A program made the translations under genes and the position numbers. The notes below the pieces were generated by a model. It was given only the letters and a program-made list of their open reading frames with translations, was not told the origin of the DNA and made no database searches. A stretch of DNA of 22,737 bases from an uncultured Clostridia bacterium (GTDB lineage: Bacteria; Bacillota; Clostridia; Christensenellales; UBA1242), in assembly GCA_947584775.1 (NCBI GenBank), contig CANPWT010000012.1, positions 1 to 22,737 on the forward strand, given 5' to 3'. Below, one piece after another: positions 1 to 8,400 of this stretch. Positions within the stretch are counted from its first letter, which is position 1. Each line of letters opens with the position of its first letter.

Positions 1-154
1 CAATAAACATGGCAATAATAAATGGCAGAAGCGAGGCCATTAACGGCAATGCTCCCTTTGCCCCTGCAACAAAAGATGAATATGCATCCACCCCTTTAAC
101 TAGCGCATATATCAACACAATTGCTATTAAAATTGGAATAATTAAATCAACCAT
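1..154 (-). CDS. spmB: Spore maturation protein B, N-terminal part (cut by window edge)
   Basis: The minus strand from the ATG at 154 reads through the left edge without a stop, giving 51 codons that begin MVDLIIPILIAIVLIYALVK and continue GVDAYSSFVAGAKGALPLM before a second hydrophobic stretch. This matches the start of SpmB: a membrane segment, a GAKGA-like motif of the nucleoside-recognition (Gate) fold, then another membrane segment. SpmB acts with SpmA in spore-core dehydration in Bacillus (family knowledge). The ATG overlaps the last 8 nt of spmA (ATGGTTGA), so the two are very likely translationally coupled. A ribosome-binding-like AAGGAAGG lies just upstream, inside spmA. The C-terminal part is outside the window. 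Confidence 0.85.
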   Translation of the reverse strand, partial: MVDLIIPILIAIVLIYALVKGVDAYSSFVAGAKGALPLMASLLPFIIAMFI

Positions 155-710
155 TTGCCTTCCTTCTGTATATCATCGCAACCAACAAAACGCCTAAAAT
201 TGTTGGTATAAAAGTGGATACAATAGTTGGCCAAAGGATGCTGCTTGGGCTAACACTGCCCGCAATGGCACGCATGCCAATAACTGTGGTTGGCAAAAGT
301 TGAATTCCGGTTGAGTTTATTACAACAAGCATAATCATGGCACGCGTGGCTTTTTTGTCGCCTTTATCTAGCCCCTGCATGGCCTTAATGCCGTACGGCG
401 TTGCCGCACTGCCTATGCCTATTATGTTGGATGCTATATTTAAGCAAATGTTTTTTTCTGTTTCCTTATCTGTTTTGCCAAAAATATATTGCACCGGGCG
501 CGAAAGTATGCTGGATAGTTTATGGCTTAGTTTGCAATCATCCATAACCTGCATAATGCCCATCCAAACGGCGTAAATGCCAATGAATTCTATGCTCATG
601 GTGACTCCCATTTTGCTAGCCTCCATCATAGTGCTGACAATAGTGCTTGGGGCAATTATGGCAGTGGCAACCAAACTAGAAATTATTAAAAATATCCATA
701 TTTTACTCAT
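147..710 (-). CDS. spmA: Spore maturation protein A
   Basis: A 187-residue integral membrane protein beginning MSKIWIFLIISSLV. It contains the SpmA-type stretches IEFIGIYAVWMGIMQV, then NIIGIGSAATPYGIKAM and NSTGIQLLPTTVIGMRA, typical of the nucleoside-recognition domain shared by SpmA and SpmB. In Bacillus the pair is made in the mother cell and is needed for full spore dehydration and heat resistance. The frame extends 21 codons upstream to 773, but that extension lies in the T-tract of the preceding terminator, so I choose the ATG at 710, where SpmA homologues start. No Shine-Dalgarno precedes it; a sigma-E-like -10 (CATACATT) ends only 5 nt before the ATG. It overlaps spmB by 8 nt. Product call is firm; the start is slightly less so. 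Confidence 0.88.
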   Translation of the reverse strand: MSKIWIFLIISSLVATAIIAPSTIVSTMMEASKMGVTMSIEFIGIYAVWMGIMQVMDDCKLSHKLSSILSRPVQYIFGKTDKETEKNICLNIASNIIGIGSAATPYGIKAMQGLDKGDKKATRAMIMLVVINSTGIQLLPTTVIGMRAIAGSVSPSSILWPTIVSTFIPTILGVLLVAMIYRRKANG

Positions 711-715
711 AATAA

Positions 716-742
716 AATGTATGCTTGTACACTTTTTTTTAT
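716..742 (-). promoter_or_regulatory. Sigma-E-like promoter of spmAB
   Basis: On the minus strand ATA (740-742) is followed by 16 bp and CATACATT (716-723). The sigma-E consensus from Bacillus is a -35 containing ATA and a -10 CATACAnT with this kind of spacing. Known spmA promoters are sigma-E dependent. The transcript start would fall at or beside the ATG at 710. Match is by eye. Confidence 0.5.
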
Positions 743-762
743 GAAATTTTAATTTAGGCAAC

Positions 763-795
763 AAAAAAAACACGCCCTAACGCGTGCCTTTTTTT
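763..795 (-). terminator. Rho-independent terminator of the TasA-like gene
   Basis: Stem CACGC/GCGTG (771-775 with 782-786), loop of six. On the minus strand an 8-T run (763-770) follows directly. It sits immediately after the stop of the gene at 794-1483 and separates it from spmA. Confidence 0.8.
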
Positions 796-1483
796 AACGC
801 CATATGCTTAATTGACTGTTGTCTGTGTAAATTGCGCTTACAATTTGAGCGCATCTATCATTTAATGCTGTTTCTTCATTAAAACTAAATGTGTCCGCGC
901 CGATGGCAAACGCTTGGAAGGCAAAACTTATATTCATGCCCATGTAGCCATTGCCCCAATATGTAGGTATGCGCAACTTATCTTCCGCAATAACAGTGAT
1001 TTGGTCAACTTGTTCTGCATTTTCCACCCCAGCAACCGGATTTTTTGTAACTAAGCAGCGTACCCTAACCGAGCCATCATGATTGACGAACAAATAATCT
1101 ACCCACGGGCTAGCATCGGTTAAGCCAATGTCGATTAGCGGTTTGGAATCGTCATAGCCTTCAATTTCGCTATCTGTTTCAACTTTGTAAACCACCACCA
1201 TATAGGTGTTTGTGTTGCTATAATTTTCAATAATCAGCGGAGTGTTATGTAAACTTTGGCCAGGCACATACAAACCATTGGACACAAACAGTTGGCTAGC
1301 CCCACTTGCATCCGTGCCGGTTTTTAAATTGAGGTTTAAAACCGCCATTTTAATGCGCCCATACACCTGGCCTGAGTGTGCGGTGTAAAAAGCAAAAACC
1401 CCGCCAAAACAAATTGCCAATAACAGCAAAATTGACAGAATTATAATAGCAATTGTTTGACCAGATAACTTTTTTTTGACCAT
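794..1483 (-). CDS. Exported protein with TasA/camelysin-like (SipW-type) N-terminus
   Basis: 229 residues starting MVKKKLSGQ, with one hydrophobic segment (about residues 10-33) ending GGVFAFYTAHS. This resembles the SipW-type signal of TasA/CalY biofilm-matrix proteins (GG-FAYFTD pattern). Downstream, YVPGQSLHNTPLIIENYSN resembles the 'VPG...I.N.S' segment of that family, followed by a beta-rich region. Two starts are possible; the ATG at 1483 is preceded by CAGGGGTGAA, a good ribosome binding site, while 1501 has none. It has its own TTGACA-N17-TAAAAT promoter and a terminator, so it is monocistronic. The assignment rests on pattern, not clear homology. A generic membrane-anchored extracellular protein is the alternative. 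No SipW-like peptidase is in the window. Confidence 0.5.
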   Translation of the reverse strand: MVKKKLSGQTIAIIILSILLLLAICFGGVFAFYTAHSGQVYGRIKMAVLNLNLKTGTDASGASQLFVSNGLYVPGQSLHNTPLIIENYSNTNTYMVVVYKVETDSEIEGYDDSKPLIDIGLTDASPWVDYLFVNHDGSVRVRCLVTKNPVAGVENAEQVDQITVIAEDKLRIPTYWGNGYMGMNISFAFQAFAIGADTFSFNEETALNDRCAQIVSAIYTDNSQLSIWR

Positions 1484-1514
1484 TTCACCCCTGAAATACA
1501 ATTAATCTACATAT

Positions 1515-1543
1515 ATTTTAATAAATTAATTTTGGTTTGTCAA
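1515..1543 (-). promoter_or_regulatory. Sigma-A promoter of the TasA-like gene
   Basis: TTGACA (1538-1543) and TAAAAT (1515-1520) with 17 bp spacing on the minus strand, about 30 nt before the ATG at 1483. The -35 is embedded in the small inverted repeat GTTTGTCAAAC. Confidence 0.75.
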
Positions 1544-1561
1544 ACAAAAGCAAATTAAATT

Positions 1562-1927
1562 TTAAATTATATCTTGCACAATATAATCTTTAATAATGTA
1601 AATAAATTGGCAGCAACTTGGCCTTTCCACCTTGCCCCAAAACATGCTAAGTTTGTTTTTTAGTTTGTAATCCCATAAAACATTAATGATATGCCTTATG
1701 TCGCGCTCGATTGTCCACTCCCTAATTTCTAATTTTTTGGCAATAAGCGGATACATCTGGCGGGAAAACGAGCGGACTTGCATCTCGTTATTTATCATTT
1801 CGTCCATAATGTTAATTAAATAATAATACGCTTTATAATCCTCGCCAATGCCCAGCGTTTTAAGTTTTCTGTTTAAAAAATGATTGCTTGTTGTTAAATT
1901 GCATAATTTTTGTGTTTTGTTAGTCAT
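1562..1927 (-). CDS. Stand-alone Spo0A C-terminal (DNA-binding) domain protein
   Basis: A 121-residue protein aligning over nearly its whole length to the Spo0A_C effector domain: LKTLGIGEDYKAYYYLINIM, then FSRQMYPLIAKKL, then TIERDIRHIINVLWDY, ending with a divergent C-terminal helix. In Spo0A the last core segment (consensus ..VERAIRHAIEVAW..) holds the recognition helix; here E, R and IRH are retained but the preceding Ser-Arg is Trp-Thr. The receiver domain is absent: upstream there are only about 20 residues, then a promoter. The ATG at 1927 is preceded by AGGGGAAAT; an in-frame GTG at 1999 has no ribosome site. Function is inferred as a phosphorylation-independent DNA-binding regulator, possibly of sporulation. 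It is not a 3' fragment of a visible longer gene. Confidence 0.8.
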   Translation of the reverse strand: MTNKTQKLCNLTTSNHFLNRKLKTLGIGEDYKAYYYLINIMDEMINNEMQVRSFSRQMYPLIAKKLEIREWTIERDIRHIINVLWDYKLKNKLSMFWGKVERPSCCQFIYIIKDYIVQDII

Positions 1928-2059
1928 ATTTCCCCTTTTTTGTGTGCGAAAATAAAGACAAATACTTTTATATTCGCCTAAAATAATGCGTAAACACACC
2001 CTATTTAGATTTACTCTAATTTTTTAAAATTTAAATCTTTTTTGTAAATCGTAAAAGTA

Positions 2060-2088
2060 AATTTACCAAATTTTTCCAGACTTGTCAA
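2060..2088 (-). promoter_or_regulatory. Sigma-A promoter of the Spo0A_C-like gene
   Basis: TTGACA (2083-2088), 17 bp, TAAATT (2060-2065) on the minus strand. The -10 lies inside the perfect palindrome GTAAATTTAC (2057-2066). The predicted leader is about 125 nt to the ATG at 1927, unusually long for this window. Confidence 0.65.
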
Positions 2089-2091
2089 CAT

Positions 2092-2123
2092 TTTTGTACA
2101 AAAATATTTAATTTTGTACAAAA
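2092..2123. promoter_or_regulatory. Two identical TTTTGTACAAAA palindromes, likely operator
   Basis: The perfect 12-bp palindrome TTTTGTACAAAA occurs at 2092-2103 and 2112-2123, a start-to-start distance of 20 bp (two helical turns). The first is 3 bp upstream of the -35 of the Spo0A_C-like gene. A degraded third copy in the same phase (AATTGTAGATTT) is at 2132-2143. The arrangement looks like a tandem site for a dimeric regulator; identity unknown. Confidence 0.5.
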
Positions 2124-2169
2124 ATATCTAAAATTGTAGATTTTTGTAATATGAATTGAAATTTTGAAC

Positions 2170-2193
2170 AAAAAAACACCGGCAGCCCGGTGT
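2170..2193 (-). terminator. Rho-independent terminator of tex
   Basis: Stem ACACCGG/CCGGTGT (2176-2182 with 2187-2193), 4-nt loop, followed on the minus strand by a T-run. It lies 8 nt past the tex stop. Confidence 0.9.
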
Positions 2194-2200
2194 AATTTTA

Positions 2201-4354
2201 TTAATCAATCCCTTTCATGGTAAGTGAAATGCGTTTTTTAGCCAAATCCACGCTTAAAATTTTAACTTTAACCTTTTGGCCAACTTTTAACACATCGCTT
2301 GGGTGGCTTATGTAACTGTTGCTAATTTGCGAGATGTGAACAAGTCCATCTTGGTGGACGCCAATGTCCACAAACGCGCCAAAATCGATAACGTTTCTAA
2401 CTGTGCCGTCAAGCACCATGTCTGGCTTTAAATCTTCCATAGACAAAATATCACTGCGGAGTTCAGGCAAAGGCATATCTTCCCTCACATCTCTGCCCGG
2501 CTTTAAAAGTTCCTTAACAATATCTTGCAGAGTTGGCACGCCCACACCAATTGCCTCAGCCACTTTGTTTTCCCCTTTTTGGTCAATTAGGCTTGGCAAC
2601 ATATTTAGTTCGCCCGCCCTAATTTGCTCGTCTGTTAAATTAAACAATTTTAACAATTTTTCAACTGCTGGGTAACTTTCTGGGTGAACGGCGGTGTTGT
2701 CTAAGATGTTATCGCCATCCGTAATGCGCAAAAAGCCTGCACATTGTTCGTACGCCTTTGGCCCCATTTTTTTAACCTGCATAAGTTCTTGCCTGTTGGT
2801 TATATGTTTAACCTGGCTACGGTAATCTACAATGTTTTCTGCCAAACTGCCCGAAATGCCCGAAACAAAAGATAGCAAACTAACCGAGGCGGTGTTAAGG
2901 TCCACGCCCACGCTGTTAACGCAATCTTCCACCGTGTTGTTTAAAACTTCGGTTAGCCTATTTTGAGGCATATCGTGCTGATATTGGCCAACACCAATGG
3001 ATTTTACATCAATTTTAATAAGTTCTGCAAGTGGGTCTTGCAATCTGCGCGCAATGGAAACCGCACTACGCAAATTTACATCGTAATCTGGGAATTCTTT
3101 TGCGGCAAGTTTGGACGCACTATAAACGGACGCACCGGCCTCGTTAACCATGGCGTAACTTACTTTGCGCGGGCAAGTTTTAATAAGGTCGGCAACCAAA
3201 ATTTCACTTTCCTTGCTTGCTGTTCCGTTGCCTATGGCAATAATATCTACCTTATTTTTAACTATCATGTCGGTTAATTTTGCCTTGGCTTCTTCCACCT
3301 TATTTTGCGGTGGAGTTGGGTGAACAACTGCGGTGTCTAAAACATCGCCTTTTGTGTCGATAACGGCAATTTTGCAGCCGTTGTAATAGCCTGGGTCGTA
3401 GCCCATAATTACATTATTTTTAAGCGGTGCTTGAAGTAAAAGTGGTTTTAAGTTAACTTCAAACATTTTTATGGCTTGCTCGTTGGCGCGGTCGGTTAAC
3501 GCCGTCCTGCACTCGCGCTCCAAGGATGGGAAAAGCAGCCTATCGTAACTATCTGCAATGGTGTCTAACATAATTTGGTTTGTAAATTCGTTATCTAATT
3601 TATAAACTTTTTCTATTTCGGTTATAGTTAATTTTGGGTTAATTTCAATGTCCACTTTTAAACATTTTTCCTTTTCACCACGGTTTAGTGCCAAAATTCT
3701 ATGGCTAGGGATTTTGCTAACCTCGCCCGAAAAATCTTTATAGTTTTCATATGTTTTATTTTCGTCTGCGCTATCATCCCAAGTTGCCTTAATATTTGCT
3801 TTTTTAGAGATGATTTCACGCAAAGTTTTCCTTAAATTTGCGTCATCGCTAATGCGCTCGGCAATAATATCTTTTGCGCCTGCAATGGCCTCTTCAACCG
3901 TGTTCACGCCCTTTTGTTCGTCTACATAACTTGACGCAATATTTTCAACCGGCTCGGTTAAATTTTGGGCAAGAATTAAGTCGGCAAGCGGCTCTAACCC
4001 CTTAGCAATTGCCACGGTTGCACGGGTTTTGCGTTTAGGCTTGTATGGCCTATAAATATCTTCAACTTCGGTTAAGGTCAAGGCGTTTTCAAGCGCCGAA
4101 GCAATTTCATCCGTCCACTTTTCCTGCTCGCGAATAACTTTTTCAACCTTTTCCTTTTCCTTATTCAAGTTGCGCAAATAATTTAGCCTATCGGCAAAAT
4201 CCCTAAGCACTTGGTCATCACACGCGCCGTGCATTTCCTTCCTGTAACGCGCAATAAACGGGATTGTGTTGCCCTCGTCTATAAGATTTATAATGTTTTC
4301 GGAATATTGTTCCTTTAAATTAAATTCGTATGCTAATTGCTTTTTTATTTCCAT
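2201..4354 (-). CDS. tex: Tex-family RNA-binding transcription accessory protein
   Basis: 717 residues with the full Tex layout: N-terminal helical region (IARYRKEMHGACDDQVLRDF), VEDIYRPYKPKRKTRATVA, a YqgF/RuvC-like domain starting near residue 315 (MGYDPGYYNGCKIAVID), helix-hairpin-helix motifs around 490-550 and an S1 RNA-binding domain from about 647 (GTVRNVIDFGAFVDIGVHQD). Length is typical of the family. Tex is a cytoplasmic nucleic-acid-binding protein linked to transcript processing and ribosome-associated roles. The usual GxDPGxRTGCK motif reads GYDPGYYNGCK here, a small departure. Start: ATG at 4354 after AAGGATTACAT. It has its own promoter and terminator, so it is a single-gene unit. 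Confidence 0.95.
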   Translation of the reverse strand: MEIKKQLAYEFNLKEQYSENIINLIDEGNTIPFIARYRKEMHGACDDQVLRDFADRLNYLRNLNKEKEKVEKVIREQEKWTDEIASALENALTLTEVEDIYRPYKPKRKTRATVAIAKGLEPLADLILAQNLTEPVENIASSYVDEQKGVNTVEEAIAGAKDIIAERISDDANLRKTLREIISKKANIKATWDDSADENKTYENYKDFSGEVSKIPSHRILALNRGEKEKCLKVDIEINPKLTITEIEKVYKLDNEFTNQIMLDTIADSYDRLLFPSLERECRTALTDRANEQAIKMFEVNLKPLLLQAPLKNNVIMGYDPGYYNGCKIAVIDTKGDVLDTAVVHPTPPQNKVEEAKAKLTDMIVKNKVDIIAIGNGTASKESEILVADLIKTCPRKVSYAMVNEAGASVYSASKLAAKEFPDYDVNLRSAVSIARRLQDPLAELIKIDVKSIGVGQYQHDMPQNRLTEVLNNTVEDCVNSVGVDLNTASVSLLSFVSGISGSLAENIVDYRSQVKHITNRQELMQVKKMGPKAYEQCAGFLRITDGDNILDNTAVHPESYPAVEKLLKLFNLTDEQIRAGELNMLPSLIDQKGENKVAEAIGVGVPTLQDIVKELLKPGRDVREDMPLPELRSDILSMEDLKPDMVLDGTVRNVIDFGAFVDIGVHQDGLVHISQISNSYISHPSDVLKVGQKVKVKILSVDLAKKRISLTMKGID

Positions 4355-4377
4355 ATGTAATCCTTTTAACCGATAAA

Positions 4378-4406
4378 ATTATAGCATTATTAAAAAATTT
4401 TAACAA
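4378..4406 (-). promoter_or_regulatory. Sigma-A promoter of tex
   Basis: TTGTTA (4401-4406), 17 bp, TATAAT (4378-4383) with an extended TGC before the -10, minus strand. The start codon at 4354 is about 24 nt downstream of the -10. Confidence 0.75.
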
Positions 4407-4458
4407 ACAAAACAAGCAACTTTTTTGCCTAATCTAATATTTATTTTTAAGTTCGATA

Positions 4459-4498
4459 TTGACAGTTGGCATATATTGTGGTATCATTTATTAGGAGG
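4459..4498 (+). promoter_or_regulatory. Promoter and ribosome site of the gene at 4505
   Basis: TTGACA (4459-4464), 17 bp, TATCAT (4482-4487), then AGGAGG (4493-4498) six bases before the ATG at 4505. The predicted leader is only about 10 nt. The site decides the start: an in-frame upstream start at 4466 would lie inside the promoter. Confidence 0.85.
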
Positions 4499-4504
4499 CA
4501 AATT

Positions 4505-5323
4505 ATGTTGATGATTCATCCTGGATACCGCATTGATATGGAGGTTTACGACCTTAATTTGCAATTTGACAACGAAGGCAAATTTACCCAAAAATCTATT
4601 TTAGAAAATTTAGGGTTGGATAAATTTAAAGATGGCTACGCTTGTTTTGAAACCGACCTAGAAGGTGTTTATTTGTTTGTGCACATTTCGGGCGAATGGT
4701 TTACTTTAAATGAAATTGAGCGCCTTGGCGAGTGGCACAATGGCTACGCCGAAATAAAATTTATTGACGATGAATACGAAAGGATTGTTGTGTTTAACGG
4801 GGCAACTTTACCTATTGAATGTAAACCCCTAGTTGAAAAAATATATAATAACCCAGAAGAATTTTTAAAGTTAAAAAGGAAGGACATTTTACAATCAGTG
4901 GCGGATGACTTTTACGATTTTGACAATGCGATAACCGCTTTGCAGACAATAACAGATGACCACCTTGAAGCGTATGAGGGCTGCGCAAGGCATAAAATGA
5001 TTAACGAAATTGAAATGCTAAAATATCAATCTAACATTGAAATTAATAAAGCGCTACATAAGCCTGAAAATAAATTAATTTTAAAAATAATAAATAAAAC
5101 TAATGATAATACTATAATAAACCAAATGTTGATTGCTTTTGATGCAGCGCACGATAATTATCAACGTAAAATTAGAGATAAAAACAAATGTTTATCTCGC
5201 ATAACTGAAAAACTTGACAAACACAAATTTAAACTTGCAAACAATTTATATGCTTACTACACCCAAAAAATTGTTGAAAATTTAAATAAATTAAATAACA
5301 CTGATAATCCTGACAACAATTAA
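4505..5323 (+). CDS. Unrecognised 272-residue cytoplasmic protein
   Basis: I do not recognise this protein. It starts MLMIHPGYRIDMEVYDLNLQ after a consensus AGGAGG. The first ~125 residues look like a compact mixed alpha/beta domain rich in aromatic and acidic residues (YACFETDLEGVYLFVHISGE, WHNGYAEIKFIDDEYERIVV). From about residue 130 the protein is mostly charged helix with Lys/Asn-rich composition to the end (KIRDKNKCLSRITEKLDKHK), compatible with a coiled coil. There is no signal peptide or membrane segment. It stands alone on the plus strand between two minus-strand genes, with its own strong promoter and a terminator shared with nifJ. The 3' third (from about 5030) is more AT-rich than the 5' part. 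Confidence 0.8.
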   Translation: MLMIHPGYRIDMEVYDLNLQFDNEGKFTQKSILENLGLDKFKDGYACFETDLEGVYLFVHISGEWFTLNEIERLGEWHNGYAEIKFIDDEYERIVVFNGATLPIECKPLVEKIYNNPEEFLKLKRKDILQSVADDFYDFDNAITALQTITDDHLEAYEGCARHKMINEIEMLKYQSNIEINKALHKPENKLILKIINKTNDNTIINQMLIAFDAAHDNYQRKIRDKNKCLSRITEKLDKHKFKLANNLYAYYTQKIVENLNKLNNTDNPDNN

Positions 5324-5412
5324 AAAATTCCGCATACAAATTAAAAGCACGTTAAAAAATTAATTAAAAACTTTATGTTAAAATAAATAAAAAATATTAT
5401 TTAAATAAACTT

Positions 5413-5440
5413 AAAAAACTCCGCATTTGCGGGGTTTTTT
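5413..5440. terminator. Bidirectional terminator between the 4505 gene and nifJ
   Basis: Stem CTCCGC/GCGGGG (5419-5424 with 5429-5434), loop ATTT, flanked by six A on the left and six T on the right. It can therefore stop the plus-strand gene ending at 5323 and the minus-strand nifJ ending at 5463. Confidence 0.85.
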
Positions 5441-5462
5441 AATGCTTAAACATTTTGTTTGA

Positions 5463-8400
5463 TTATTTTTTCTTTTCAGTTTTGGGGCTATTATTATCTT
5501 TTTGATTGATATAACTTTTTCTACGCTGTTTGGCGTCCGTTTCGCTTAGAGTAAACAATTTTTCCTTGTTCTGTTTGTTAACTTTTTCCAAAATGGCAAA
5601 GCGGTTTTCAGTTTCAATGTAATCGCGATAATTCATTGTTGGGTCAAAACTATCTATTTGCATTGGTGTTTCGTTTTCTGGGTTATATCTAAACAAAGTG
5701 TTGTAGCCGCTTTTTACGCTGTTAAACGCGTGGGCAGGCGAAGAGCGCAAATTGTAGCCGTGGCTTATGCATGGCGAATATGCAATAATAACGCTTGGGC
5801 CGTTATATTTTTCCGCTTCCACAAACGCTTGCACGCATTGCTCTGGGTTAGCGCCCATGCAAACAGTTGCAACAAAAACATCTTTGTATGTCATAAGCAT
5901 GCTTGCTAAATCTTTTTTCTTTGTAGTTTTGCCCGTTAAATTAAATTTGGCAGTTGCTCCGCGCGGAGTGGACTTGCTAGTTTGCCCGCCCGTGTTGGAA
6001 TATACCTCGGTATCTAGCACCAAAATGTTAACATTAGCGCCAGATGCAACAACATGGTCTAGCCCGCCAAAACCAATATCGTACGCCCAACCATCGCCGC
6101 CAATAATCCACACGCTTGGCTTAATTATTAAGCCGATGTTTTGGAACAAATACTCATCCACCTTGGCAATTTTATGCTTGTTGGCGTAATTTTTTAGGTC
6201 TATTACAATTTGTTTGTTTTGATTATCGTTATTGCAATCCAACAAAAATTTGTTAACAATTGGTTGAATTTTAGCGCTAAATTTAATTGTTTTTAATTTG
6301 GCAATAAAACTTTCCCGCTGGGTTTGTTTTGCTTTCGCCATGCCATAGCCAAACTCGGCATTATCTTCAAACAGGCTGTTTGCCCAACTTGGGCCAAAGC
6401 CAAATTCGTCCTTAGCGTATGGGCAGGTTGGGTATGTTCCGCCGTAAATTGACGAGCAACCGGTGGCGTTTGCAATTAACATCCTATCGCCAAAAAGTTG
6501 ACTTACAAGTTTTATATATGGCGTTTCCCCACAACCGGCGCACGCCCCACTAAATTCAAAATATGGCAATTTATATTGCACTCCCCTAACATTTAGTGTC
6601 TCCTCTGGCTGCAACTTTTTTAATTTTTGAGTAAATGCCAAATTTTTTATTTCCCTATCGTGCACTTCGCCCGCCTGCTTCATAATAATGGCCTTAACCG
6701 GGCAAACCTCACTGCACACTCCACAGCCGGTGCAATCCAGCGGGTCTATTTGCAAATGATAATTGCTGCTGCCCAAAATTTGCTTTTTAAATTTAAAACC
6801 GTCTATAACCTTTTCGTTTTCGTCAAACAACACCGGGCGGATGGCTGCGTGCGGACACATCAATGTGCATCTGCCGCACTGAATGCATTTTTCACTAATC
6901 CAATCGGGCAGTTCGGTTGCGATGTCGCGCTTTTCAAATTTAGAAGTGTTGGTTGGCATATGCCCGCTGGGGTCAAACTTGCTAACCGCAATTTCATTGC
7001 CTGATTGAGTGCTGGTTGGCAAAATAATATCTTTGTAATAATCGCTAACCTCACTAGCGGTTGAAGTTTGTGTGGTTTCAACAAATTTTTGGCAATCTAT
7101 TTTGATAATTTTAGTTTGTATATTTTCTATCGCCTTATAATTTGCATTTAAAAGAGCCTCACCTTTTTTGCCGTAAGATTTTTCTATCATCAACTTAATT
7201 TGTTTAAACGCAACATCAAACGGAATAAGGTTTGTTACATTAAATAGTGCGGTTTGCATAATTGTGTTAATTTTGCCAAATAACTGGTTTGCCGCCGCAA
7301 TTTTGTTTGCATCAATTGTGTAAACTGTAATATTTTTTTGCTTAATATCTCTTTTCATTTTGTTTGGCATAATATCGTTTAAGCGGACTTCATCCATGCC
7401 GCAATTTATTAGCATGATGCCATTATTTGCAAGGCAATCGGTTATGTCGTATTTAGTAATAAAGCCAACATTGTTGCACATAACCACATTAACTTTTTGC
7501 GGGTTAAACGGCGCATGGATTGGCTGACTGCTTAACCTCATATGCGAAATTGTAAGGCTGCCCGATTTTTTAGAATCGTAATCAAAATAGCCCTGCGCAT
7601 AACCATTTAGCACATCGCCCAAAATTTTTATTGTGTTTTTAACCGAACTTACACTGCCATCACTGCCCAGCCCGTAAACACGCATGGAAAAATCGCTAAT
7701 ATCGTCTTTAAAAGTGTTTTTTACTTGCAAACTTGTGTTTGCAACATCGTCATTGATGCCAACGGTGAAAAAGCGCTTTTTGTCATTACGCATATTTTCC
7801 ACCACGCTTAAAGCCATATCAGGCGTAAACTCTTTGCCACCCAGTCCAAAGCATCCAGAATAGCAGTTAATATTTAACTTATTTTTTTGTAAAATTGCCA
7901 TAACAGTGCTGGTTAAACTGTCTATGCCGTTAACATCAAGATTGCGCTCCAACACGGTTAAATTTTTTGCGGTTTTAGGCAAAATTTTAATAAATTCCGC
8001 CTCATCAAACGGTTTTAACATTTTAACCGCCACCACACCAACTTTACTGTTTTTAGGCAAAATTAATTTACAAACATCCACGCTTGTGCCCATGCAAACA
8101 ATAATGTCCTGCGCGTTTTTGCTGCCATAGTATTCAATGGTGTTGTATGTGCGTTTGGTAATTTCAAACTGCTTTTGTAATGCCAATTTAAACTCATCCA
8201 CCACATTTTTATAATATGAAATTGCCCGCACCCGGTTTTGCATAAACACATCTGGGTTTTGGTTTGTTCCGGCGGAATATGGGAAAACATTGTTAACTGC
8301 GCGCTGCTTTAATTGTTTAAAATCCTCTAAGCCTACAATCTTTTTTAAATCTTCTAATTCGGAAACATACACCGTGTTAAGTTCGTGGCTAGTTCTAAAT

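Noticed and set aside
1928..2200. Spo0A-binding 0A boxes (TGTCGAA) near the Spo0A_C-like gene
   Set aside because: No convincing box was found; the closest (TTGTCAACA) is the -35 element on the other strand.
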